Part shown: piece by piece, positions 21,266 through 29,460 of the stretch
How positions within the stretch are numbered: the first letter of the stretch is position 1
How the letters are laid out: the number at the start of each line of letters is the position of its first letter
DNA from: Triparma columacea
Lineage: Eukaryota; Sar; Bolidophyceae; Parmales; Triparmaceae
NCBI GenBank assembly: GCA_030267965.1
Contig: BRYA01000250.1
Coordinates: forward strand, 1 to 29,460
Reading direction: 5' to 3'
Length of the DNA: 29,460 nucleotides
Position numbers and translations under genes: made by a program
Notes under the pieces: generated by a model
The model's input: the letters and a program-made list of their open reading frames with translations, nothing else
Database searches by the model: none
Told to the model about the DNA's origin: nothing

Positions 21266-21560
21266 TGCGAAGAATTAGGAACAATAACGTTGAAATCTAG
21301 GTCTTTCACAGGTGAAAACTATGCAACGTGATTCAACGAGGCGATGGAGTGCAAAGGGAAGCAAAATAGGACTTCTAGCAAAAAAATTGAGCCTGAAACT
21401 TTACAACTTTGCCCTTAAATTCCATCCTTAGACACATTCGATTGTATTCGATTGCGATAGAGTGGTTCACGATGTTTTGTAGAAATAAAACGAATTAATC
21501 TCTCTCCTTTGCTCCTTTCTCTCTCTTCTCCAATCCCGTCCTCCCCCCTTGTGAAGATTG
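21266..21560. promoter_or_regulatory. Divergent intergenic region
   Basis: This 295-base region lies between the start codons of the minus-strand small membrane protein and the plus-strand HAD-like gene. It is moderately AT-rich, with a CT-rich stretch (about 21501-21548) just before the plus-strand ATG that is probably 5' leader. No named element was recognised. Confidence 0.45.
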
Positions 21561-22252
21561 ATGCTCGTCTTCGTTTATTTAGACGTTGATGGGGTACTCC
21601 TCCCCCACCCTCCTTCCGTTACTAGCACATGCAATGTATGCCTTCTTTCTTTCTATCATGATTCACTGACCTCCTGCTTTACAAACGAGGATCTTCCTAA
21701 CAATTCTTGCATTTGTGAACCCTGCGCTGAGTCGGAGGGCTATAGTACCACAACAACGTTTCCGAATCGTTGCGTGGATGCGTTGAAGAAGTCGATTGAT
21801 GTTATTCAAGATCAGTACCCTATGCGTCTCATCCTTAGCAGCACATGGAGGTGAGGAATGCTGCGCTTTTCCAAAACGTGCGTCTTTATCAACCCCTCTC
21901 ACCCCTCCCTCCCCCCCCCCCCGTCAGGTGCGATGCTTCTGCGAAGGATGCCTTGTGCAAGCTATTCGAAACTTGGTCTATCGAATGGGACCCCAAAGAC
22001 ATCACAGATCCTTCATTTCATGGGTCGAGGCAGGCGGAAATATTGAGAGACTTCGATCATAGGTCGGGAGACGAGAGGGGACCAGTAGACTTCCTAGTCA
22101 TTGATGACGACGAGGACGTGTGGACGAATGTGTCCTCGTCGTCTAGAGTAGAAGGAAAATGTATCAAGTGTGTCTCTCAGTACGGTTTGCGTTGGTCAGA
22201 TGCCGAGGGTGTCCTGACAGCGAGGGGCTGGTCAACGAGAATAAAGATCTAA
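21561..22252 (+). CDS. HAD-like hydrolase domain protein (Swiss-Army-Knife RNA-repair HAD type)
   Basis: Two exons, 21561-21850 and 21928-22252, with a 77-bp phase-2 intron (GTGAGG...CGTCAG after a poly-C run), encode 204 residues. The HAD-fold signature is complete: motif I YLDVDGVL (Asp8, Asp10), motif II LILSSTWR (about 91-98), where the intron falls inside the Arg codon, and a C-terminal VDFLVIDDDEDVW block that supplies the acidic metal ligands. A compact HAD with SSTWR and a late IDDD is typical of the HAD domain of Swiss-Army-Knife RNA-repair proteins and related stand-alone proteins of unknown substrate. A Cys-rich insert (CNVCLLSF...CICEPC) between motifs I and II could bind metal. 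The ATG at 21561 is chosen because it sits right before the motif I strand. TAAATAAA at the stop could serve as polyadenylation signal. Confidence 0.78.
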
Positions 22253-22371
22253 ATAAACACGTTAACTGAGGTAACATTTTTGTTCTTCGTTCCCTTAAAA
22301 TTCCCCAATTTCCTAAAATTCAACCCGGACCTGGGAGGACCCTCTCAACCAATCTCAAATAATCCCAGTGT

Positions 22372-25086
22372 ATGAATTGGCCATCACCTTCGAAGAAGGG
22401 CCCAACGCCGGAGTTTTCTGAGATCCCAGGGGGTCTTGTAACGCCAAAAGCTGCCGCCCCGGCGAACGGCTTCAAGGATGAGAGTGAATCTCCTAGCAAA
22501 CCGCTCGAAGCTCCTTCTCCTGTGAACAAGAAGAAATATGGTCAGGACAACGACAAGCTGACAAATTTCTATTACGGTGCGTACGCCCTCCCCTCTCGCC
22601 TCCCTCCCCCCCCTCCCCCCCCTCCCCCCTTGCCCTCCCCTTCAGTCCTCAAGCTCCCCCCCTCCTAACCCCCTCCCTGTCCTCCTCCCCTCTCTCCCCC
22701 CACCCTTAGAACGGATGTCCAAGGACCGGACAGAATCTCACATCCTCGAAGAGATTGACACCGCAACGGTTGATGTCGCTGAGGATTTGGATGATGAGGA
22801 GAAGGTCCAACAGGAGTTGGACAAGGACGACATGGAGGCCTTCAGGCAGGAGCTTCACGGGGCAAAGAAGCAAACGACAAGGCGCGAGGATGGATTGGGA
22901 TCTATTTGTTTCATTAAGACGAGCTGGAGCGTGGAGTTCCTTCACTTCGTTCACTACATAGTCTTCCTCGGGCTGCTAACTCAGGTTGTCCTTGGCCCAC
23001 CTCGTATCAACCGGTGGTTTATCCACCGCGCTTACAAGGACCACCTGGTTGAGAACGAAGACACTCTCAATTCTGTCAAGTCGTTCCAGAACGTGAACAC
23101 CAAAGCCCAGTTCTTTGACTGGATGGAGAATATCTTCGTTCCCCAAATGTTCCCCGACAGCTCCGAGGACGCAACTCTCGACAACGCTAACAAGACGAAA
23201 CTTGCGAACGGCATGGGCTACAGGCTTGGCGCCATTCGTTTGGTTCAACTCAGAGTTATGGACGATGGCTGCGAGGTGTCCAGCCTATTTGAGCGCGCAA
23301 TTACTCGCTGCAACCCCAAGTTCACTGACGACGTCGAGCAAATTGAGGGGACTTACTTTGGGGCCGATTGGCAGTCCGAGGCAGAGCTCGGAACTGGCGA
23401 CTTTTATTCATACCTCACAAAGCAGCGGTATGAGGGCAGTGGCTTTGCGACGACGCTAGTTGATATGTCTTCCGACAATGCCAACACCGCAGAGGAGTTG
23501 AAGAACGGGCTCTTGATCGACTTCGGGACAAGGGTTCTCTCTATCTCCTTCCTGACGTACAACCCACCACTCGACCTGCTGCTGCGAGGGACAATGACCG
23601 TCGAGTTCATGGGTTCAGGAGATGTCATCCCTACTTACACTTTCAAGATCATCGAGGAGTGGAAGTGGAAGAGGGTCTGGGAGGGAGAGTCTAGTGATGC
23701 GTACTACTGGTGGTGCATCCTCTGCGAAATTGGAGTTTACGTTTACACCCTCAGCTATCTTTGGGAGGAGATCAGAGAGTGCTTCTACTGGGGCCCCAAG
23801 GCATACTTTTCATCATCGGTCAACATTTTTGAACTGATCCTCATCCTCATGCTCCTCAACGTCTGCACGTTCAGATTCTTAACTATTTCAGAGCTGGGCA
23901 CCATCGAGGAGCTCCTCCCTACCAGCGACTACATTCAGGCCAACGTCGCTGCTTCTTACTCTCAAGTGACGTCAAACCTTCTTGCCGGTAGCACTATCAT
24001 TGCTTACGTGAAGGTTTTCAAGTACTTACAATTTCATCGAGGGATTGCTCAGTTCGTCAATACCATGTTCATATCCTCTTACGAAGTCACTACCTTCATG
24101 CTCATTATGAGCATCGTCATTGTATCATACGCACTCGCATTTTACATGGCATTCGGACACGTGGTTCGTAGGTACATGGACTTTGCCGAGTCCCTCTTCA
24201 CCCTGTTCAAGTCCACCATGGGGCAGTTCACCATTAGGGAGATCTCGGAGGTAAACTCGTCGGGCCGCTACCTTGGACCATTCCTCTTTGTCTCCTTCAT
24301 TGTCTTGAACCTCTTTGTTATCCTTTCCATGCTCTTTGCCATGGTGAACGTGAGTTTCCAGAATCTGAGGGACGAGATGGTTGCGTTGAACGAGCACCCA
24401 GAAAACGACCCCATGGTCGTAGACATGGCGAGGTGAGTAAAGAGAGGAACACGCGGCAGAAGGGGCAACGTGATGATTGCGAACGAAAGTTGAACACCCG
24501 ACACCTTGGTGTTTTGCATTCCTAAACCTAATCCTTCTCACGCTTCGTTGTCGCAGGATTTTTAATCGGTTCCTCTACCTGATTTCATTCCTCCCCGGAG
24601 TGAGCGAGAAAGAGTTCACGGACCAGGCAATCATACGCCGTAAGAAAAGAATCGCGCGGTGGATAAGTGGCGAGTCTGAACTTCTCAGGTGAGGTGGCGT
24701 GGTGAATACAATGTCCACATTACTTGCTCGTGGTTTAGAGTACGGCGCGTCTCATCGCTAACTCCAATCGATCGTCCCCTATTTCTTCTCTCGCTCTTCG
24801 CTTCAATCACGGCAGGCTTGCCAAGGCGAAGCGGGACAGGCAAAAGGCGGCTGAGGAGGCTCTCATGTCAGAAGAAGAGATAGAACGAAGACGGGTCGAA
24901 GGGGCAAGTATGGAGGTCAAGCCACTGGTGCAGAACCCTAGGAAGAACCTGCTCAGCGAACTCGTTATAGTTGAGGCAAAGCAGAGGAAGATGCTCAACG
25001 CGATTGAGAGTTTGTCAAGGGTAGTCAGGGCGCAAACCTTCAACCGCATCAACAAACAGATGGAGGACTTGACGGGCGATACGTAA
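22372..25086 (+). CDS. Polycystin-2/TRP-like cation channel
   Basis: Four exons, 22372-22576, 22710-24432, 24557-24688 and 24816-25086, with introns of 133, 124 and 127 bp and matching phases, encode 776 residues. After a disordered Pro/Ser-rich, acidic N-terminus, S1 lies at about 143-165 and a long extracellular polycystin-type domain at about 170-375. Then come S2 (399-420), S3 (438-460), S4 (487-511), S5 (529-553), a pore helix and filter (ESLFTLFKSTMGQF, 562-576) and S6 (593-618). The cytosolic tail is basic, ending in a short coiled coil. This is the PKD-channel layout; polycystins are Ca2+-permeable channels, often in cilia or flagella or intracellular membranes. The filter reads MGQF where animal PKD2 has an LGD-type sequence, so selectivity may differ. 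Intron 1 has an extreme C-rich tract. It converges with the FAD enzyme gene 126 bases downstream. Confidence 0.85.
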
Positions 25087-25212
25087 ACACAAACGGTTTC
25101 CAAAAATTTAATGACGAACAACAACAGACTTTTAGTTATGCTATGGGGGGGGGGGCAGTGGGGGGGCAGTGGTCGAAAGCAGTCGTGGGAGTGACCTCAA
25201 CGTAGCCCTCCC

Positions 25213-26772
25213 CTACCCTTTCAAAAATTTCGTCCTGGAAGAGAACATAGTTACACTGAGATTCTGCGGCATGGCGGTGGGCAAAGCGGCGATGAGTAAA
25301 GCGGTGGAGAGCCTCGAGGGCATTAAAATATGCATTGACGTCATCGTCATCTCACCTAATTTGATAAACTTTGCCATGCTCATTTCAGCAGCCGCATTGT
25401 CATGATATGCGAGCTCATTGTACCGGCTGGCGCTCATCTCCCCAGTGAGAACTCCTTTGTATTTTTCGGCCATTAGAATTCCGTGATTAATTCCAATACC
25501 AAGCCTATAATGGGCGCTGATAGATGCGTCTCCAACGAATATAAAATTCCTCGCCCCCACCGTCTCGAGCCTGCGAGGAAGAACAGAGAACGCGTTCATT
25601 CCTGTCACTACCGCAGCTGCACCTTGGGGCTCAACGAGCAACAACTCCAATGCCTCACTTACAACATCCTCGTGGGACGCTCTTGCACCATTGGTGTCGA
25701 AGAAAATTTGCATGGAGCAGTGGTCATGAAAGAAGCGCTTGAAGATACTAGTTACACCAAGATGATTTAGGACAAATCCAGGGAAGTAGGGATCAATGAC
25801 CTTGCCATCCCTCCCGTTTCGAAGCTCAGGACAGGTAGCGTTCGTAGGGGAAAGGGTCACAATAAGGGTATTATGAGGAGACGGATAACCGAAATCGATT
25901 CCTTCGAGAACCACCGAAGGAGGGGGCACGTAAGGGATACCGAGGGAATGCGCAATTTGAGAACTCGCACCATCTGCAATGCACGTTAGGATTGAAGGAT
26001 CAGGGTCAATGGTATTAATTGGGTGATCGTAGGTGATGGGGACCCCCAAAATTGCCAAGACAATTGAGAGGAAGCGGGTAATTCCTGTAAGGGGGAGCGT
26101 CCAGATGGAGCCTCCTCTGCCATCGACGTTTTCATGACGGGTCTCATTTAAGCCCAGGAACTCTGACATGCCCAGCTTTACGAGGAACCCCAAGGAGTCG
26201 TGATTCTGCGACAATTTGTTGACCGTCGGGGAGGCTACGTCGAACCAGACGTCCCTTGTCGCGTGTCTTCCCCTTTTCTCAAATACCTCAACAGTGTTCC
26301 CGAGCAATGCAGCTTGCGTAGCATGCACTAGACCCACAGGTCCTGCCCCGACAACCACCACCTTGTCGTAGATGGTTGTTGGGGGATTGCCCCCCACACT
26401 AGCTGCCAACAACTTGTTAAGGAGTGTGGAAGCACGCTCTTCAAGGCTCCTCCCTTCCTCAGGCCCGCCCTCTTCGAGCCTCCTCCCCTCCTCAGGCCCG
26501 CCCTCCCCATAGTCGCGCAACCCCTTGAAGTCCTCCGGATGGACTTCTCTGCCCCCCCGTTTCGCCTCCAAGTAAACCTCCCTCATCAAATCAAGGTCCT
26601 TGTAGGCGGAGACAGGAGTCGCAAGGGAGAGCACATTTTGCAACTCGACCATGGAGGCATGGCTTATGCCGCACTCCTCATCCCCTGCGCTGGGTTCAAG
26701 CAGACCGAACGCCAAAATTACAAGGAGTCCTAACCAAGGCATTACCTCCATGGGGATGTTGGCAAGGACCAA
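25213..26772 (-). CDS. FAD-dependent monooxygenase-type flavoprotein with signal peptide
   Basis: An intronless gene of 519 residues. A hydrophobic leader (MPWLGLLVILAFGLLEPSAG, from Met11) suggests entry to the secretory pathway. The start may be Met1, Met8 or Met11; all keep the leader. After an acidic region with an 11-residue duplication, the Rossmann FAD motif VVVVGAGPVGLVHA (Gly142, 144, 147) ends with a typical acidic residue in VEVFEKR. A DG motif (IADGASS, Asp267-Gly268) and the second FAD-contact GD motif (IFVGDASISAHYRLGIG, Gly414-Asp415) follow, as in class A flavin hydroxylases (p-hydroxybenzoate-hydroxylase fold; kynurenine monooxygenase and MICAL are relatives). The reaction is presumably NAD(P)H-dependent hydroxylation of a small molecule or protein side chain; the substrate is unknown. 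Possible membrane association near the C-terminus (MHILMPSRLSTALLIAALPT). Confidence 0.82.
   Translation of the reverse strand: MVLANIPMEVMPWLGLLVILAFGLLEPSAGDEECGISHASMVELQNVLSLATPVSAYKDLDLMREVYLEAKRGGREVHPEDFKGLRDYGEGGPEEGRRLEEGGPEEGRSLEERASTLLNKLLAASVGGNPPTTIYDKVVVVGAGPVGLVHATQAALLGNTVEVFEKRGRHATRDVWFDVASPTVNKLSQNHDSLGFLVKLGMSEFLGLNETRHENVDGRGGSIWTLPLTGITRFLSIVLAILGVPITYDHPINTIDPDPSILTCIADGASSQIAHSLGIPYVPPPSVVLEGIDFGYPSPHNTLIVTLSPTNATCPELRNGRDGKVIDPYFPGFVLNHLGVTSIFKRFFHDHCSMQIFFDTNGARASHEDVVSEALELLLVEPQGAAAVVTGMNAFSVLPRRLETVGARNFIFVGDASISAHYRLGIGINHGILMAEKYKGVLTGEMSASRYNELAYHDNAAAEMSMAKFIKLGEMTMTSMHILMPSRLSTALLIAALPTAMPQNLSVTMFSSRTKFLKG
26437..26502 (-). repeat. 33-bp direct duplication in the flavoprotein gene
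   Basis: Two adjacent copies of a 33-bp unit encode GGPEEGRRLEE and GGPEEGRSLEE, in the linker between the leader and the FAD domain. They differ at one residue. This is a recent in-frame expansion in a disordered segment. Confidence 0.85.
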
Positions 26773-27521
26773 AGGAGCAGCACTTCATTTTATAGATTCT
26801 GGGGGAAAGCAAGGGGGAGGGAAAATGGGTAAGAATCAAAAGCAGATGTTCGACATGTGTCACTTGACAATATGTTTTCGGCCTAATCAAACTTGGACCG
26901 GACGCGTTGAGCTGGTAGGGGGCATCGTGGGTGGTAATGGATTCCGAGAGAAGGGCGGACGGGGGATTAGGGTCAGGAGGGTTCAGGTTTGGTTACTTAC
27001 TTATAATTTTTTGGTTCCTTGCGGAATTTTGCCCAGCGGAATTTTGAAGAACGGATTTTCAGTTTTATTTGACAACAACACAACAGGTAACTGCTCCACC
27101 TTCACCTCCCTTCCGATTCCCCCGTTCTCTTGTCTATGAACGCCCATGTATAATTATACCCCACTCCCCCCTTCAACCCTTCAAACACCCCCTCCGACTA
27201 CACCCTCGGCTGATTTGGGAGATGTGACTTTGTGACCAAAAATGAGCGATTCGAAACATGTATGTCGTCTTGATCGCCAATAATGGTACTCACCTGAACT
27301 TAACACTTGCTGGTTGGCGCGTTCGAGCGATAAAGGAGGTTTAATTGGGTGTTTTTAAGATTTGACGGTGTCCGATAAGGCTTTGGTTGGCCAAAAATGA
27401 GCTCTTCCACCTGAAGAGTCTTCCGAATCAAAGAGGAGACGATTCATTCCCCCATGCATTACCGCCCAATTCATAAGATTGCTCACCACGACCCCCCACC
27501 CCATCCCCAATCACATCAGTC
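26773..27521. other. Intergenic region between divergent genes
   Basis: This 749-base region separates the flavoprotein start codon from the BspA-like gene start and must hold both promoters. No supported gene was found. It contains a close direct repeat GCGGAATTTTG (27021-27031 and 27036-27046), with a weaker third copy near 27051, and a 12-mer CCAAAAATGAGC that occurs twice, at about 27236 and 27391. Confidence 0.6.
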
Positions 27522-29286
27522 ATGAAGTATAAGAAAATTTCTGTCCTCTCGGCCCTCCTCTCCACGAGCATGGCAAACGCCGCTTGTACGACCACCAACT
27601 CTGCCAACACTAATTGTGTGGCCCTCGACGATACCAACTTCTATGGAGCAATTAGTCTCTGGCTTAACAACCCTACCAACACGGAAGCCACCCACGGCCA
27701 CATCAAGGACTGGTGAGTAGGTTGGAAGGACAAGCGAGTAGAGAGGAAGTAGAGGGGGCCATAAGATTGGCATGTGGACAAAGTAGGACGGGACGGACGG
27801 AGCACCGTCGGACGTATACGAACACCCGTACACCTAACCCTTCTACTCTCCTCTCGGCAATCCGCCTCTCTCCGGATCCCAATTGGACCGCCCGCTGTGC
27901 AGGTACACCAAGGAGGTCACTACAATGAAGAATGCATTCAAAAACAAAGGTACATTCAACGATGACATCGGCGGATGGGATGTCTCGAGTGTCACCAACA
28001 TGAGAGCTATGTTCGAGTGAGTATTGAGAGATGCTTTGGAGTGGAGGTCTGTGTGGTTTGCGTGCTATCTTTGCTGCATTCTATTTTAAGCAATACACTC
28101 GCTTCTCATTCTAACATTCACACACGCACATGTAAATCTCATCTCGCACATCACCACTCGGCCTTGAATTCAACGCAGTTCCCTGACCGACTTCAACCAG
28201 GATATTGGGGAATGGGATGTCTCGAGTGTCACTGACATGGCATATATGTTCAGGTGAGTATTGAGAGATGCTTTGGAGATGAGGTCTTTGTGGTTTGCGT
28301 GCTGTCTTTGCTGCATTCTATTTTAAGCAATACACTCGCTTCTCATTCTAACATTCACACACGCACACGCAAATCTCATCTCGCACATCACCACTCGGCC
28401 TTGAATTCAACACAGGGAGGCAGGAGTCTTCAACCAGGATATTGGGGATTGGGATGTCGCGAGTGTCACTACCATGTCTAATATGTTCAAGTGAGTATTG
28501 AGAGATGCTTTGGAGACGAGGTCTTTATGGTTTGCGTGCTATCTTTGCTGCATTCTATTTTGAGTAATATACTCGCATCTCATTCTAACATTCACACATG
28601 CACACGCAAATCTTATCTCGCACATCTCCACTCGGCATTAAATTCAACGCAGTCAAGCGAAGAAATTCAACCAGGATATTGGGGATTGGGATGTCTCGAG
28701 TGTCACTGACATGGCATATATGTTCTAGTGAGTATTGAGATATGCCTTGGAGATGAGGTCTTTGTGGTTTGCGTGTTATCTTTGCTGCATTCTATTTTAA
28801 GTAATACACTCGCTTCTCATTCTAACATTCACACACGCACACGCAAATCTCATCTCGCACATCTCCACTCGGCCTTGAATTAAACACAGTTCAGCGACCG
28901 ACTTCACCCAGGACGTCACCGGCTGGAGTGTTTGTAACATACACTCCTCAGGATTTGGTGGATTTGATGATATGTTCAGGGATTCTGGACAACCATCCAG
29001 TGATCTCAGTGGCAAAGTGGGATGTCCCACTTCGGCTCCCACCACTTCGCCTCCCACTGTTGCTCCCACTGCTGCTCCCACTGCTGCTTCCACGGACGCC
29101 CCCACGGACGCCCCCACTACCGACGCCCCCACTACCGCTCCCGCTAAGAAGACGCATGCTGGCATCATCGCAGGAGCTTTTGCCGGGTCTGTGTTCTTCA
29201 TCGCGGTCGCACATTTTTTCTACAAGCACACCTGCGGGCCAGCACAAGCTGACCCCTCCAAGAAAACGGAGATGCACGCTATATAA
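27522..29286 (+). CDS. BspA-like/DUF285 repeat surface protein with C-terminal membrane anchor
   Basis: Six exons, 27522-27712, 27903-28016, 28179-28253, 28416-28490, 28653-28727 and 28890-29286, all with phase-2 junctions, encode 308 residues. A signal peptide (MKYKKISVLSALLSTSMANA) precedes DUF285 (BspA-type, leucine-rich-repeat-like) repeats with the core FNQDIGDWDVSSVTDMAYMF. Each of exons 3-5 is exactly 75 bp, one 25-residue repeat. A Thr/Ala/Pro-rich mucin-like stalk, a single membrane helix (AGIIAGAFAGSVFFIAVAHF) and a short cytosolic tail follow. Bacterial and protist relatives are cell-surface adhesion or recognition proteins; the partner here is unknown. Because every cassette exon starts and ends in phase 2, exons can be duplicated, lost or skipped without shifting the frame. 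The residues that vary most between repeats are those just after each splice junction (SLTD, EAGV, QAKK, SATD). Confidence 0.9.
28017..28889 (+). repeat. Tandem 237-bp exon-intron cassettes with four near-identical 162-bp introns
   Basis: Introns 28017-28178, 28254-28415, 28491-28652 and 28728-28889 are each exactly 162 bp, begin GTGAGTATTGAGA and end AACGCAG or AACACAG. They start every 237 bases (162 intron + 75 exon). Hand comparison finds 7-15 differences per pair (91-96% identity) and no indels. The intervening exons differ by 12-19 of 75 bases (75-84% identity). The first intron of the gene (27713-27902) is unrelated to these four. Confidence 0.93.
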
Positions 29287-29422
29287 AGTTGTATCTAGAA
29301 TTGGTGTTGGTACAATGAAGACGGTCTACTATCTCTCAAGGATATACAGGCGGAATTATAAGGGAGAAGGTCGAGAAAAATACTAATCATGCAGATAAAA
29401 AAGGATACTAACCGTGATAGAT

Positions 29423-29460
<38 letters not shown>
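29423..29460. other. Terminal poly-G run
   Basis: The window ends in at least 38 consecutive G residues. This may be a sequencing or assembly artefact at a contig edge, or a true homopolymer like the shorter C/G runs elsewhere in the window. It is not a telomere repeat. Confidence 0.9.

Noticed and set aside
27975..28709. Three similar plus-strand frames (86, 75, 72 codons) with a shared MSIERCFG-type sequence
   Set aside because: They are read-throughs of the repeated 162-bp introns in a different frame from the DUF285 exons. Their similarity comes from the intron duplication.
28797..29277. Minus-strand frames of 134 and 109 codons
   Set aside because: They are antisense to the Thr/Ala/Pro-rich stalk exon; the low-complexity composition keeps several frames open.
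29423..29460. Telomere at the right end
   Set aside because: The sequence is a pure G homopolymer without the interspersed T/A bases of a telomere repeat; a sequencing or assembly artefact is more likely.
1..29460. CRISPR array, insertion sequence, prophage or bacterial operon
   Set aside because: Spliceosomal introns occur throughout; the only regular spaced repeat is the intron/exon cassette of the DUF285 gene, and no transposase or integrase was seen.

Overview
This is nuclear DNA from a eukaryote. Almost every gene is split by short GT-AG introns (about 70-190 bp) with GTGAG- or GTGCG-type donors and often a C-rich tract before the acceptor AG. Genes lie close together on both strands. 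The best fit is a photosynthetic stramenopile (heterokont alga), perhaps a bolidophyte/Parmales relative of diatoms. Reasons: a CPBP protease whose presequence looks like a signal peptide with Phe at the cleavage site followed by a Ser/Thr/Pro-rich transit region (the complex-plastid 'ASAF' type); a BspA/DUF285 surface protein; a polycystin-type channel; and large stramenopile-style mosaic membrane proteins. The lineage call is inference.

Layout, left to right. (1) 1-633, minus: open-ended gene of unknown function. (2) 634-1967: intergenic, with a very AT-rich core (1231-1620, about 21% G+C). (3) 1968-3760, plus: secreted papain-family cysteine protease of the counting-factor-associated protein D / 26-29 kDa protease type. 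(4) 4045-4932, plus: plastid-targeted CPBP intramembrane protease. (5) 5020-7181, minus: R3H + DEDDy 3'-5' exonuclease which, after splicing a second intron, ends in a membrane tail anchor. (6) 7434-11651, plus: seven-exon, receptor-like mosaic membrane protein. (7) 11777-12897, minus: phosphate-carrier-type SLC25 transporter. (8) 12974-18982, plus: about 1,850-residue protein with a PH domain interrupted by EF-hands, then a long coiled coil; it contains a 16-N assembly gap. (9) 19000-20438, minus: CK1/VRK-like kinase joined by an SPKK-repeat linker to an FHA domain. (10) 20624-21265, minus: small membrane protein, probably mitochondrial, with an apparent single-base frameshift. (11) 21561-22252, plus: HAD-like phosphatase-fold protein. 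(12) 22372-25086, plus: polycystin-2/TRP-like channel. (13) 25213-26772, minus: secretory FAD-dependent monooxygenase. (14) 26773-27521: intergenic. (15) 27522-29286, plus: BspA/DUF285 surface protein encoded by tandemly repeated exon-intron cassettes. The window ends in a poly-G run.

The genes do not form one pathway; this is ordinary compact algal gene space. The feature most worth pursuing is the BspA-like gene. Its four consecutive introns are all exactly 162 bp and 91-96% identical by hand count, while the 75-bp exons between them are only 75-84% identical. Other notable points are the PH/EF-hand insertion, the kinase-SPKK-SIM-FHA fusion, the tail-anchored exonuclease and the AT-rich island.
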